This document shows, one piece after another, positions 33,319 through 43,669 of a DNA stretch of 64,000 nt; the stretch's first letter is position 1, and every line of letters begins with the position of its first letter. The translations under genes and the position numbers were made by a program. The DNA is taken from positions 32,662,912 through 32,726,911 of the forward strand of contig OY294067.1 of the NCBI GenBank assembly GCA_958510875.1, given 5' to 3'. This DNA is from Endomychus coccineus (lineage: Eukaryota > Arthropoda > Insecta > Coleoptera > Endomychidae). Under the pieces are notes generated by a model. It ran no database searches, was not told the origin of the DNA, and saw only the letters and a program-made list of their open reading frames with translations.

Positions 33319-35584
33319 CAGGATGTCCTCGAACTGCGTGGCTAAAATAAAACAGAAGATTCTTTGATTTGAAAATAATTTGATGAGCCTTTTTACTTTT
33401 GCCTCAAGTGTCTTGTTTAGCCGGTAGAGGGCTTCAAAGTTGCAAAAATACTTTTGTTTTTTCGGTATAACTTGAGAACGTGATGAAGGACTTTCACAAT
33501 ATTTGGCAGATGAGTTATTGTCAATAATAGCCGTTTTTGAGAGCGAAGCACAGAGCCTTAGAGACCATAGAAATAGCTTAAACTTGAGGATGTAACGGGA
33601 AAAGTATCCAAAACTTTTTGTGGTCAATGTAATTCACTCGATATTTCTTATGTGGATAGCTTATCTCATTTGAAAACTTTTTTTACTCTTAGAAAATTTT
33701 GATAAAATCAACGGATTAGCTTGTAAAAATTAATTTTCGAGTCTCTGCAATTTTGGCTAACTAATTTTACTTGATTAAAATACCTTAGTTGCCTTTGCTT
33801 TTCTAATGTCATTTTGGCATTTGGAGAATTTATTCTCAAAACTGTCAGTTTTTACTTTGCTTCCCGTTAAAAATTTTATAAAATTATGACTCAAAATTTC
33901 ACTAACACTGAAATGTTTAATATCTCGGTAAAACACGAATAATAAAACAATAGAAATGGGGAAACGATGTGATTATTTAGGAAAAACAAATGCTAAATTA
34001 AAAGAAACAACAAAACTTTTTGGGAAATCGCTAAGGCATCAATTGTTCGAAATGTTGCCCATTTTCCTGAATACACAAATTAATTCGTTTCAAGAAATTG
34101 AATTGAACTCATTCTTCAATAAATCCGCTTCATGATTAATTTGTTGCAACAATTCCTCCCGTGTGTTTACTGGAGCTGCATAAACTTTCGACTTCAAAGC
34201 GCCCCATAGAAAGAAGTCGCAGGGCGTCAAATCAGGGGAGCGGGCCGGCCAGTTCAGTGGTGCATCGTGTCCTCTACCTATCCAGCGATCTGGATATTCC
34301 GCATTCAAATGTCGCCTCACAGCTAATGTGAAATGAGGAGGTGCACCATCATGCATAAACCAAAGGTCACGACGAATGTGTAAGGGCAAGTCTTCCAACA
34401 GTTCAGGTAGCCTTTGTTCCAAAAAGTTCAAGTAGTTCTCCCCGTTCAATCGATCGGGTATAACGGTAGGACCAATAATAAAGTTATCCACAATTCCAAC
34501 CCAAACATTGATTTCAGTTTGATTCTGAAAATGTGTAACTTCCGTTTCATGAGGATTTTCATCAGCATAGAAATGTTCATTATGGAGGTTAAAAATACCA
34601 CATCTCGTGAAAGTAGCTTCGTCCGTGAACAGAATTCTTCTACAAAAATTGGGGTTTGCGTTTTGTCTTTGGAAAATAAACCGACAGAAATCTAGCCGAT
34701 GACCTGGATCCATGGGCAATAAGTCTTGAACTGTTTTAATATGATAGGGATACAACAGTTCTTCTTTCAGTACATTATGAACTAATGATTTTGAGGCTCC
34801 AATACGAAGTCCCAAACGTCGTGTGCTTATCCTAGGTTCAGTTTCAACCGCTTCCAGTATCTCTTCTTCGAGCTCTAACGTCCTTCTTGTCCGTCTGCGT
34901 CCAGTTTCTCTGCGATTTGCTTCAAATCTGCCAAATTCGCGAAGTCGCCTCTCGATATTAGCAAAGGTTTGTCGATTTGGAATTCTGCGGTGCGGATATC
35001 TTTCCCTATAAACTTGTACACTTCTCTGGCCATTGCAACGACAAAGTCCATAAATCAATAACATATCAACCATTTCAGTGTTGGTGAAATTTTGAGGCAT
35101 AATCTTATAAAATATTTACGGAACGCAAAGTAAAAACTGACAGTTTTGAGAATAAATCCTCCAAATGCCAAAATGTCATTAGAAAAGCAAATGCAACTAA
35201 GGTATTTTAATCAAGTAAAATTAGTAAGCCAAAATTGCAGAGACTCGAAAATTAATTTTTTCAAGCTAATCCCTTGATTTTATCAACATTTTCTAAGAGT
35301 AAAAAAGTTTTCAAATTAGATAAGCTATCTTCATAAAGAATATCGAGTGAATTACATTGACCACAAAAAAGCTCTGGACACTTTTCCCGTTACATCCTCA
35401 AGTTTGAGCAATTTCTATGGTCTCTAAGGCTCTGTGCTCCACTCTCAAAAACGGCTATTATTGACAGTAACTCACCTGCCAAATATTGTGAAAGTCCTTC
35501 ATCACGTTCTCAAGGCTCATCAAATTTTTATCGAATCAAAGAATCTTCGGTTTTATTTTGGCCACGCAGTTCGAGGACACCCTG
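33319..35584 (-). mobile_element. Complete mariner-type element with about 0.5-kb inverted repeats
   Basis: The ends caggatgtcctcgaactgcg (33319) and cgcagttcgaggacaccctg (to 35584) are flanked by TA on both sides (33317-33318, 35585-35586), the TSD of Tc1/mariner elements. The inverted repeats run inward to 33860 on the left (542 bp) and from 35125 on the right (460 bp). The difference is one block of about 83 bp (33390-33472) present only on the left, apparently lost on the right between short ctt repeats. One uninterrupted transposase gene lies between. TIRs in this superfamily are usually tens of bp to about 200 bp, so these are long. The copy looks recent and potentially functional or a source for miniature derivatives. 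Confidence 0.92.
34090..35100 (-). CDS. Tc1/mariner-superfamily transposase, intact 336 aa
   Basis: Start ATG at 35100-35098; no stop until 34090. Residues about 1-55 form a helix-turn-helix region with 'VQVYRERYPHRRIPN' (DUF4817-like). A second HTH follows near 60-140 ('RISTRRLGLRIGASKSLVH'), preceded by a basic 'RRETGRRRTRR'. The catalytic core shows 'RILFTDEATFTRCG', 'LWFMHDGAPPHF' and 'NWPARSPDLTPCDFFLWG'. I count 43 residues between the second aspartate (HDGA) and the last (PCD), so a DD43D layout by eye, compared with 34 in mariner and 41 in its pseudogene relative at 1928-2901. The 'WVGIVDNFIIGP' strand is also conserved. It would excise and reinsert the element at TA. Length and integrity suggest a functional protein. 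Confidence 0.93.
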   Translation of the reverse strand: MPQNFTNTEMVDMLLIYGLCRCNGQRSVQVYRERYPHRRIPNRQTFANIERRLREFGRFEANRRETGRRRTRRTLELEEEILEAVETEPRISTRRLGLRIGASKSLVHNVLKEELLYPYHIKTVQDLLPMDPGHRLDFCRFIFQRQNANPNFCRRILFTDEATFTRCGIFNLHNEHFYADENPHETEVTHFQNQTEINVWVGIVDNFIIGPTVIPDRLNGENYLNFLEQRLPELLEDLPLHIRRDLWFMHDGAPPHFTLAVRRHLNAEYPDRWIGRGHDAPLNWPARSPDLTPCDFFLWGALKSKVYAAPVNTREELLQQINHEADLLKNEFNSIS

Positions 35585-35589
35585 TATAT

Positions 35590-35905
35590 TCACAAAACAT
35601 CAGCAACCTAAAAACCACCAAGTATCCATTTTCAGCCCGAAAACTGGAAAAACGGGATTTTCATTTGAAAATGACTCTACTTCCGGTCTGACATTTCGAA
35701 TTTATCAAATTAGACCTCAGATTTGTAATCAGCTACCTCGAAAACTCCCAAGTACCCATTTCCAGCCAAAAACCTACAAAAAACAAGATTTTTATGAGAA
35801 AATGTACTCTACTTCCGGTCCGCAATTCGAATTTACCTGATTAAACCTCAGATTCATAATCAGCGACGTCGAAACCCCACGAGTATATATTTTCAAGGCA
35901 AAATG
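35590..35905 (+). repeat. Satellite-like monomers, direct orientation (two units)
   Basis: Two adjacent units of about 125-130 bp (about 35624-35752 and 35753-35880), each with 'acccattt.cagcc', 'tctacttccggtc', 'cgaattta', 'aaacctcagatt' and 'taatcagc.ac.tcgaaa'. They are inverted relative to 33030-33175 on the other side of the mariner-type element. The motif 'atcagcgac...gaaa.cccc.cgag' also occurs throughout 4304-5788. Confidence 0.75.
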
Positions 35906-36270
35906 TTCATTCTAATGATGCCGACGTTTCTCTAACCATTGCAGGTGGCATCTTCGGGACAGGATTGTGGCTTGAACTGAAAACTAATTCTTTTGGTTCC
36001 TGTAGCGACATTTATGTAGGGAAAAACCTTAACGCTACCTAGTTCACTGACTTTATTTCAGGGTATCACTCCATTCTGGCACTTGATCCTGCGTTGTTTG
36101 GATCATGTACGAAATGGAATTTTAGAAAATTGGTTTCCAATTGTTGGGAAGGTAATATTCTGAGTTACGGTTAAGATTATTTGGATGTTTTAGAATTTAT
36201 ATTGCTCCAAGAATGTTTCGCTCGTTGATAGAAGTTTGGAGCTCGGGCTCGATTTTTTGTCAGTATTTGA
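35905..36270 (-). pseudogene. Penelope-like element 3' end (family D)
   Basis: The minus strand contains 'NFYQRAKHS' near 36230, 'LKHPNNLNRNSEYYLPNNW' near 36195-36145, and a 3' untranslated region with gccacctgcaatggttag near 35930-35950. It aligns with the 3' part of the better preserved family D copy at 54600-55770. Only about 60 codons are readable. Confidence 0.65.
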
Positions 36271-36955
36271 ATACGATAGGACTTTACAGTTTTGAGTTAT
36301 CGTGTAGACAAACATTTTGTGACGGACATTCAGACAGGCAGAAAGTCAGACGTACAGAAAGACGAATTTTTCAAAGTTTCTTAACATTCGATAAAAAATA
36401 CTAGTTGAAGAAATTTTTGTTCTAAGACGTTTTTCAACAATTTTAGAAACAGCTAGAGTGAAGGTAATATACTCTTCGGACTTCGCCTCCGAAGATTATA
36501 ATGATATGATCTATATGTTGTGAAACATCTCAGCACATTCTAGATAAATTATAAAATTAACATGCAAACGAATTAGTGGTAGTAGTGACGTTCTTGGTAG
36601 TGAAGCAACGTAAAATACAGAGAACTACCCTGTGTATCTAATCTCACACGCATAAATCATTACTCTTTTGTTTATGCTTATACTAACTTTCGATGCCTTA
36701 AATTTAATGCATGCACTATTTAAATAAACCATATGCCACACATGAGTGACATATTTATGTTAGACGTTCGATAGATGACGTCAAAATTCCAAGTACTTTT
36801 ACTACGAGGATCCGCAAGATTATTTCAATCAAGTTTACGATGTTAATGTCTATGCGGTTCAAACATTTATTGTACTATGTATAACATAGCAAAATGGTTA
36901 GTTAATGCATTTAGCCGCACCATGTTCGTCTTTGAAAAAGTCTTCTGAACTAATT
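36271..36955. other. Unassigned spacer
   Basis: A short inverted pair, cttcggacttcgcctccgaag, lies near 36474-36496. Nothing else was recognised. Confidence 0.35.
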
Positions 36956-36959
36956 GCAA

Positions 36960-37463
36960 AATTGAAAGATTTAACTTGAACCTGGTGATACCCTCGTTTC
37001 ATTAGATGTTGTTTCACTATTTGCCTAGTGAGGGAAAAACCAGAATGCCTGTCTCCTCTCTCTCCCACCATTCTATCGCTGGCTCACACGATGTTCTTCG
37101 AACATATTACGAACATTTTAGGTTTTCCTATCGTGTAATCAAATTATAGAAAAAACTACAAAATACTCGAATCCCTGAGTAGATGAACATTCTGAAGGAA
37201 TCGCTTTCAAATATTAATATCTCCGATAAGAACTGCTCAGAATACGTGATCCTTAGGTTTTAATGTATGGAACAAAATTTTTTCACTTTAAATAAAAAGT
37301 ACTATAAACAAACAAGCGAATGTGCAATGGATAATGCACTCTCTTCTTTTTTGTACTCAATAGTTTTCTAGGAAAACTTGAAACCTCCTTGAAATCAAAA
37401 TTAAATCTGTTCCCAAAAGTTTGGTATAGATATGTTGATGACATTTTCGCGATTATAAGTAAC
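36960..37463 (+). pseudogene. Penelope-like RT fragment (plus strand)
   Basis: Reads 'EPGDTLVSLDVVSLFA' near 36980-37030 (first catalytic aspartate), then after a gap 'LNKKYYKQTSECAMDNALSS' near 37285-37345, a diagnostic Penelope block ('F.FN..FYKQ..GCAMG.PLSP'), and 'LFPKVWYRYVDDIFAII' near 37405-37458 with an intact YVDD. Gly-to-Asp in 'CAMDN', stops and a frame change show decay. It ends against the terminal repeat at 37464, which belongs to an oppositely oriented copy. Confidence 0.8.
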
Positions 37464-37610
37464 TAATTTTAATAATGATTCTTGACCCAGGTATATATAA
37501 ATTCTCGGGAAATAGGTCACACTAACACATATGCTTATTATTTTCGTCGTTATGTACGTTTTGGTCTCACGACCATCATCAGAAGACGTATCAATGTATA
37601 AAACTAATTG
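37464..37610 (-). repeat. Penelope-type terminal repeat (family A)
   Basis: Contains gattcttgaccca, attctcgggaaataggtcac and ggtctcacgaccatcatcag, shared with 57324-57451, with 58649-58775 (reversed) and partly with 53760-53815. It is the 3' repeat of the minus-strand copy that continues to about 38370. Confidence 0.8.
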
Positions 37611-37839
37611 TATAATAATAATACGACTGGAGGACTGAAACAAAAATATAACGCTAGAGTATTCACTTTCGAACCAGATGTTGAAGATTCATGAGTTAAT
37701 AGAAAGAGGTCAGACCTTATTAGAAATATTGCTATTTGAGCATTCTACCTAAGATATACTTTTAACATTATGAAAACGCATGTAGGAATTTTCAAGGGTC
37801 TTAATTAATTAAATTAGTATAAATCTGGCTTAATGACTG

Positions 37840-38370
37840 AATATCTGTTCTATGATGTACAGACTTGGAGTCGCGTTTTATGTGAATCATCTCCAGAATA
37901 GATCTTTTATAATAATTGGTTTCCTTAGTTAAAATATTAACATTTTAATAATCGAATTGATGGTTATAATCAAAGCAATGTTTAGTAAAGGCTGTTGAAT
38001 CTATTAAGTTTCTGCTTCTTGTACTATACTTATGACCATACATTCTTTTTTGTAAATATTGATTCCTCTGTAAGTTGCATCGCAATCTAAACAATTTAAT
38101 TTGTGTAGTGTGTGAGTTTGTTTATCTTTAGGTTATAAAGGTTTTAGATTTGGAAATATTTCTCAACACAGTTAGTAGATTTATGCGCAACATTTATATC
38201 ATATTTTTTTAAATATTTCTAGATTTTCTCTGAGGTCTCCGGAATGTATGGTAATGTTATAAAAGTATCTCGATTACCGTAGATGTTATTTATATATGAC
38301 GTTCCATTATAGAATTTGTTTATTCTTTCTCTAATTTTGGGATTGAAAATAGGATGGGATGGGATTTATT
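37840..38370 (-). pseudogene. Penelope-like GIY-YIG fragment (family A)
   Basis: The minus strand is a decayed version of 57700-58215. Matching stretches include the region for 'RSILEMIHIKRD' (37870-37925), the zinc-finger-like CLDCD area of the GIY-YIG core (near 38080) and 'FNPIIKERINK' (38310-38350). Stops and small indels are frequent. It is 5'-truncated and associated with the terminal repeat at 37464-37610. Confidence 0.75.
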
Positions 38371-38459
38371 TCCAGTGTATTACAAACAATTTTTAAATTT
38401 TTGAGACGGTCCTCAGGGTGGGACAATTCAACCGTGCGATCTATAAGGCTGGTTATAAC

Positions 38460-38715
38460 ACTTTTTCATTGGTGCAACGGAATAATAAAAGCATATGTGC
38501 TTATAAAAGATGGTAATCACTTGGATTTCGAAATATACAGAAAATCCACTAAAAAAAATGGATATACTCCTACTTCAACTACACTATTAGATTATAAAAT
38601 AACAATAATACGCAAGAACAAGGTAAAAATAGGCAACACCTTTGATAAAGTTTCTGACAAATCCGTCGTGTTTAAAATGCTACATTTACATTTAAACTGG
38701 AATTTAACAAAATAA
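38460..38715 (+). pseudogene. Penelope-like fragment after the RT palm
   Basis: The open frame includes 'GNHLDFEIYRKSTKKNGYTP', the post-palm block that in Penelope-like RTs reads 'FDIYRKPT.T..YIP'. Only about 80 codons are alignable, and the MITE at 38716 interrupts or ends it. Confidence 0.6.
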
Positions 38716-39069
38716 TTCTATACTGATTAGATGCATGTACAATGTGTATTTATGACGATAATTTCAGTTTCTTATGAGCATTGAACTTAAGTTTCATATT
38801 TAAAAAAGTATGTGAATATATATAACTAGCTTAATTCGTGATTATGTACGAAATAAATTAATTTCTCATGAAATATTTGAATTTTGGATATACTTATCAA
38901 TTAATTGATTTCGTTTGCGTATGTTGGAGTTTAGGACTTTTCTGATTAGTTTTTTATTACATTAATTCGAACAATATTGGTGAGTAGTATGTTTAATTTA
39001 CTTACGTGCTCCAGTGAAATAAACTAACGTCATAAATACACATTGTACATACATCTAATCAATATAGAA
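38716..39069. mobile_element. 354-bp MITE with 42-bp inverted repeats
   Basis: ttctatactgattagatgca... at 38716-38757 is the reverse complement of 39028-39069 with two mismatches. The interior has no coding sequence. A second copy of the family lies at 41320-41411 plus 43077-43245, split by an LTR-like insertion. No convincing TSD is seen at either end. Confidence 0.8.
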
Positions 39070-39189
39070 ATATTTTGTTAGATTTAGTTCAAATGTGAAC
39101 GAAAAATGAATTTCTAAAGAAGACGAAAGCCGAAATGTGTCAAAGAGAAGATTATTTCATTAAGATAAATAGTTTAAATTGCTGATAAC

Positions 39190-39490
39190 CTAAGAAAACC
39201 CACAACTCACTTCAAAAATACTATATGGATCAAACCAAAAGGAACATTTTGCCCATCACAAAGAAAAATAATGGTGAAAAATCAGCGTTAGCTAAACATA
39301 TTTTGAATATAGGTTACGCCATTTCTCAAGAAATGTTATCACTTTTAATAGACAGTTAGTAAAAATAGTATTTAAATAGGCACATTTTGACTATAATTTA
39401 TTTTACTCTGATGAAGGCTACCGTGTCATCAATACTTTAACAGTATTTGTAGTGAATAATGTTGATTATTTCTCATTTATAGTGTTATAG
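39190..39490 (+). pseudogene. Penelope-like GIY-YIG end plus terminal repeat (family C)
   Basis: Reads 'DQTKRNI', 'KKNNGEKSALAKHILNIGYAISQEMLSLL' (split: KKNNGEKSALAKHIL / NIGYAISQEML), the distal GIY-YIG region. The family C terminal repeat in reverse orientation follows (ggcacattttgac, ctctgatgaaggctac, agtgttatagtg). Same family as 19655-20150. Confidence 0.7.
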
Positions 39491-40275
39491 TGTACCCACA
39501 GTATGAACTCTTTTATGGTTTATTAGAGGATAAAGATCTTTATTATAATACACATTGTTGTACTGAAATCGATTTAACTGAATCATATCTCGTCTCACTG
39601 GTTTACAAAAGTTGAAAACATGTAAATTAGCGACACGGTGACAACAATCTACAAAATTTAATGATATTTTTAAACTCCAGACTGTTAATAGACAAGCCAT
39701 AACCATTACACCGTAAGAGAGAGGTAATATGTTATTTTGTGTGATTGGAAGCGATCCAAATTAATTAACTTGAGCCGTAAAAGAGAAAAGACAGTTTGCG
39801 GAAGCAGAGGTATTATAAACATTTCACGTATGATGTAAGAATATCATATATTTATTGATAAACATGGAAGACATTTCCCGTAATGTAAACAAAGCAATCA
39901 GAATTTACATAACATGTGCAAAAACAGTGTTCTACAGCAATAAATAAGGGTAATACTGCGTTAGTCTCAGGTACTTGAAAATTTTATACGGCTAGGATAA
40001 ATTACAAGCTGGACATAAATCGCATATACAATAGAATTCCACTTGTAGTTTCGAGTGCATGTAGGTACAGAGAGCGTATCTATAAATTGCTGACCGATTT
40101 TTACTTTTTATTAAGAGTAAAGTCTGCCAGCCAGTGTGGCCGCCGTAGATGTATCCCGACTACAATACATACCATTAGTAGAGATTTACTTCATACTCAT
40201 TGCGGTAAAAATGCAATTTCTCAACTGATGATATGAGATCTAGAAAATTGAATCATCCACAAGTTTATTCCACAT
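39491..40275. other. Unassigned spacer
   Basis: A 73-codon minus-strand frame at 39485-39706 has no recognised domain. Nothing else seen. Confidence 0.4.
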
Positions 40276-40279
40276 CGAA

Positions 40280-40660
40280 GTGAATGTATACCATTTTATC
40301 TAAGAATGAACATAATATCAATACGACCAAAACTCAAGCTTGTATTTTCACCATTAACGCAGATCCCACAATCCGTAATGACCCTAATAAGATGTCAGGA
40401 TAAACTATTCCTATGAAGTTTTACATATACATACTCGGTATCAACACAAACAGCACCCTCTCATGGGATGATCAGGTGAGGTACATTGCAAAAACCGCTT
40501 CTTCTATGCCACGAGGTAGTTTACATCCCAGTAGGTCCTCATAATCTACAAAGCTCAAATTCGACATATCCTGGAATACTGTCCACTTATTTGGTGTTCA
40601 CCTCCCAAACACACGCTGAAGCTCTCAAGATGCGTATAGATATGCGAGCCGAACAGTTCG
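40280..40660 (+). pseudogene. LINE RT post-palm fragment (family A)
   Basis: Reads 'NTTKTQACIFT', 'ADPTIRNDP', 'ILGINTNSTLSWDDQVRYIAKTA', then decays through 'LKFDISW' near 40555. It matches the minus-strand fragments at 44270-44700 and 48473-48715 block by block. The palm with the ADD motif is missing upstream. Confidence 0.8.
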
Positions 40661-40897
40661 TGAACCGCTTGTGAACCACAAGTTCGGATAGCTTAGATGT
40701 GTTTTTGAGCGCCGAAGGGACGACTTGTGAACCGCTCACGACGATCTATTACTTGTCGGTTTTTCTGACACACAACCACAAATGCATTCTCACTTCACAG
40801 TTACACGGTGACGTGTCTGGTTCGTTGTAATATACTCACGAACCTATGGGCTTGCATCGAATTTTATTTATTCTATTTGATTTTTTTATTCCATAAT

Positions 40898-41030
40898 TAT
40901 GGATCAGTGGTCAGAAGAAAAGACAATAGCGCTGGACGTTATTCTGGGATCCAAAACATGAAGACCATTTTGAAACAGCATAAAGAGTAGATGGCTGGAG
41001 GGAAATTGATATGTATATGCACCTTTATAC
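40898..41030 (+). pseudogene. Possible MADF-type DNA-binding domain fragment
   Basis: 'MDQWSEEKTIALD' starts at 40899 and, after a one-base frame change, is followed by 'LFWDPKHEDHF' and 'VDGWREI'. This pattern (W at start, 'LW.P.H..Y', 'R..AW.EI') is that of MADF domains, found in host regulators and in the partner gene of PIF/Harbinger transposons. The stretch is short and broken, and no transposase is adjacent, so the call is tentative. Confidence 0.35.
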
Positions 41031-41319
41031 TGGCCACATATTTCTTTTCACTTCGACTTCAAGTCCATCAAAGCTCCGCACAAGTGCGTTTTGCATACAA
41101 GCTGGTATGCCACCAACACCGATGTTACTTTTCGCCCAAACTAGTCATTAAAAACGCCACACCATTCATCACGAATATGACACAATATTCTTCATGCGAA
41201 GACATGATGACAGAATGACGTTAAAATCGCACTGGTGGCTGAACAATGCCGATAATTGGAGGATCGTTGTTTTCTCATGGATGGCAGGAAGTTCGTTGTA
41301 ATGAATAATTTCAACAAAC

Positions 41320-43245
41320 TTTATGTACAATGTGTATTTATGACAACAATTTTGTCAGTTTTTCATGAGCATTGAACTTAAGTTTCATATTTAAAAAAAT
41401 ATGTGAATATATGGTTAAGTAACTCTTTACTGAGTTTTGATTGCCCCACGTTTGGTGACAATTATTAACTAAACTCTAATAAGTTTTAATCAATGATGAT
41501 TATGTTTGAATTCTAATTTTAATTTAATTCTTCCGGCTAGCTTTTTATTTATTTTGATTGCTAATTTGATTTTAATTGATTGAATGAATGATTTGATATT
41601 GATTTGTATTATTATATGATATATGGAATTAAACACAATATTTATGTTTGAATGTTAAAAATTTATATTTGAATTTGTTTATGAATCTATCTCTTATGGT
41701 TACAAAATTGTTCAATTTAAATTTATGTTCTAAAATTTCTATGTTGACAAATTGTTCTTTGTAATTATAAAACCTCTATGTTTAACCTCAAAACTACTTA
41801 AATTAATATTTGTTTACAAATGACAATCTTACATCCAGAGATACAGATACAATGATATATTATAAATAAACTTACTTTTTAATATATCCAATAATACTAA
41901 ATAAAATGTTGGCAATGTTCAGTTGCTTTTATATGTTTTCTTGGTTATTTGATTTTCACTTTATAACAATACTCTGCTTTGAACACATACACAAGGTAAA
42001 CTACGTTGATACTTCATTATATTCAGGAACTTTTGATAATAAATTGTTAACTTGTTTTATTCTTTTAAGATATAAAACTTCTTCAATAATAAACTGGACT
42101 TGCTATCGAAGACTGACTATTCTACGATGCTACTGGAATAGCTGTGGTTATTATAACCTTGAACGTTGATATTATAACTCTTGAATACTACTTGCTTCGT
42201 AAGGATAATTTATCTGCTTCGGTTATATGAACTTGTCGAAGCTACAGAGACTGTTTCAGTTCTCCGATGTAACCAAAAACTAAGGGTATTGAAATTGACT
42301 GGAGCTGCAGGACACACTTCAGTGGTCAGATGTAATTGCAAACTGAACTGGCTTCTATTCAGATTTCCTTTTATAGGACCCACAAAAGGATGTCATTTCC
42401 AACCAATAAGGTGCTTCCTTTTCTTATATAGGATGATATGCTCATTGTTGGATTTTGACAGAACTTTTTAATTGTTGACTGAATTTTGTATGGACCAATC
42501 AAATTTGAGTATTCTTGAAATTTTGAATTATTGAAGATTTTCAAATTATTTAAAGTGATGATGCATTCTGCTATATAAATTAATATTGCCAATATTTTTC
42601 CACATATTTTGGTATAAGATAACCTATGATTAGGTTCCTATTAACTTGATTATTCTTATTCTTATGTCAATTTTGACATTTGTCAATTCTTAAGTCTATT
42701 ACATAACATAAAATATAAATAACAATTATATAACATTGTAGAACTCAAATTTCTTAATTCTATCTTAATTCTATAACTTATTTTAATAATTTGTGCTATC
42801 TTCTGATAGTCTTTGATTCATTTTTATTATGATTTCCCCTTCGTATCACTGTACGTTTATCCACTTTCACTGTTTTTCCTTTTCACTTCTTATTCTATTT
42901 TACATTCTGGTTTATTTTGTTATACATTGTTTAATATCTTATATTACCTATAATTTAACTTTAAATAATGTTTTTAATTCCATATTTTATATATTTTATT
43001 AATCTTTTCTAATTTTAACGTTTCGGCAAGTTCAAATTTTATCATTTTATGTTATGTAGGAAATGAAATCATAACAATATATAACTAATTCAATTCGATG
43101 ATTATGTACAAAATAAAATCAATTTCTCATGAAATATTTGAATTTTGAATACACTTATTACGTAATTGAATGCCAACTGATTTCGTTTGCGTATGACTTT
43201 TCTGTTTCTTTATTACATTAATTCAAAAATATTGGTGATCAGTAC
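41320..43245. repeat. Second copy of the 38716 MITE family, split by an insertion
   Basis: 41320-41411 (atgtacaatgtgtatttatg, gagcattgaacttaag) and 43077-43245 (aatttctcatgaaatatttg, gatttcgtttgcgtatg) reproduce the order of the MITE at 38716-39069. Everything between is the 1,665-bp insertion. Confidence 0.75.
41412..43076. mobile_element. LTR-like 1,665-bp insertion (solo LTR candidate)
   Basis: Starts TGGTTAAG and ends CATAACA, so it has TG...CA ends. It is flanked by a 5-bp direct repeat atata (41407-41411 and 43077-43081), all of which fits an LTR retrotransposon footprint. Joining the flanks restores the MITE sequence. No gag/pol motifs are present, so a long solo LTR is the simplest reading. 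The target is AT-rich, so the TSD could partly be chance. A non-LTR explanation is not excluded. Confidence 0.6.
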
Positions 43246-43249
43246 TTTT

Positions 43250-43665
43250 TGCCTTTGTCTATCCTTATGCCTATAACTTCCAAAGTTAAAAAAATTCGTA
43301 TGCCCATTTCCTCTCCCAACATTCCACCGCTAGATCAGACGATGTTCTTCAAACATTATAGAAAAAAACATGGTCATGTCCCATGAATATGACCTCCAAC
43401 TAATTGCAAGATCATTAAGATTTGAAAGTACGTACCCTGTTATACTATCAGATGATATAGATGCCATAAAAACAATCTAAATGTCCAATAATTCTGATTC
43501 AGCCAGTTAATGAATGGTCGAATGATCAATACAACCATTTTATCTGCAAGAGGAGCTTATAAATGAGCAATCACGCTTTTATCCACTGAAAATACTGTAA
43601 AAGTACTTCTCAGTACTTTAACGGTATTTTCAGTGGATTAGGGTGATTGTCTCTTTTTATAGTGT
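43250..43665 (+). pseudogene. Penelope-like RT scraps and inverted terminal repeat
   Basis: 43300-43430 is related at DNA level to 37040-37110 and 36950-36990 (gatgttcttc, ctaattgcaa), both in Penelope RT. 43567-43650 is an imperfect hairpin: tccactgaaaatac and gtattttcagtgga flank a 27-nt centre, with outer arms caatcac and gtgattg as in family C terminal repeats. Confidence 0.5.
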
Positions 43666-43669
43666 TATA

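Noticed and set aside
33214..33627. 137-codon minus-strand frame
   Set aside because: It lies across the left long inverted repeat and its mirror on the right is not open; it has no domain similarity.
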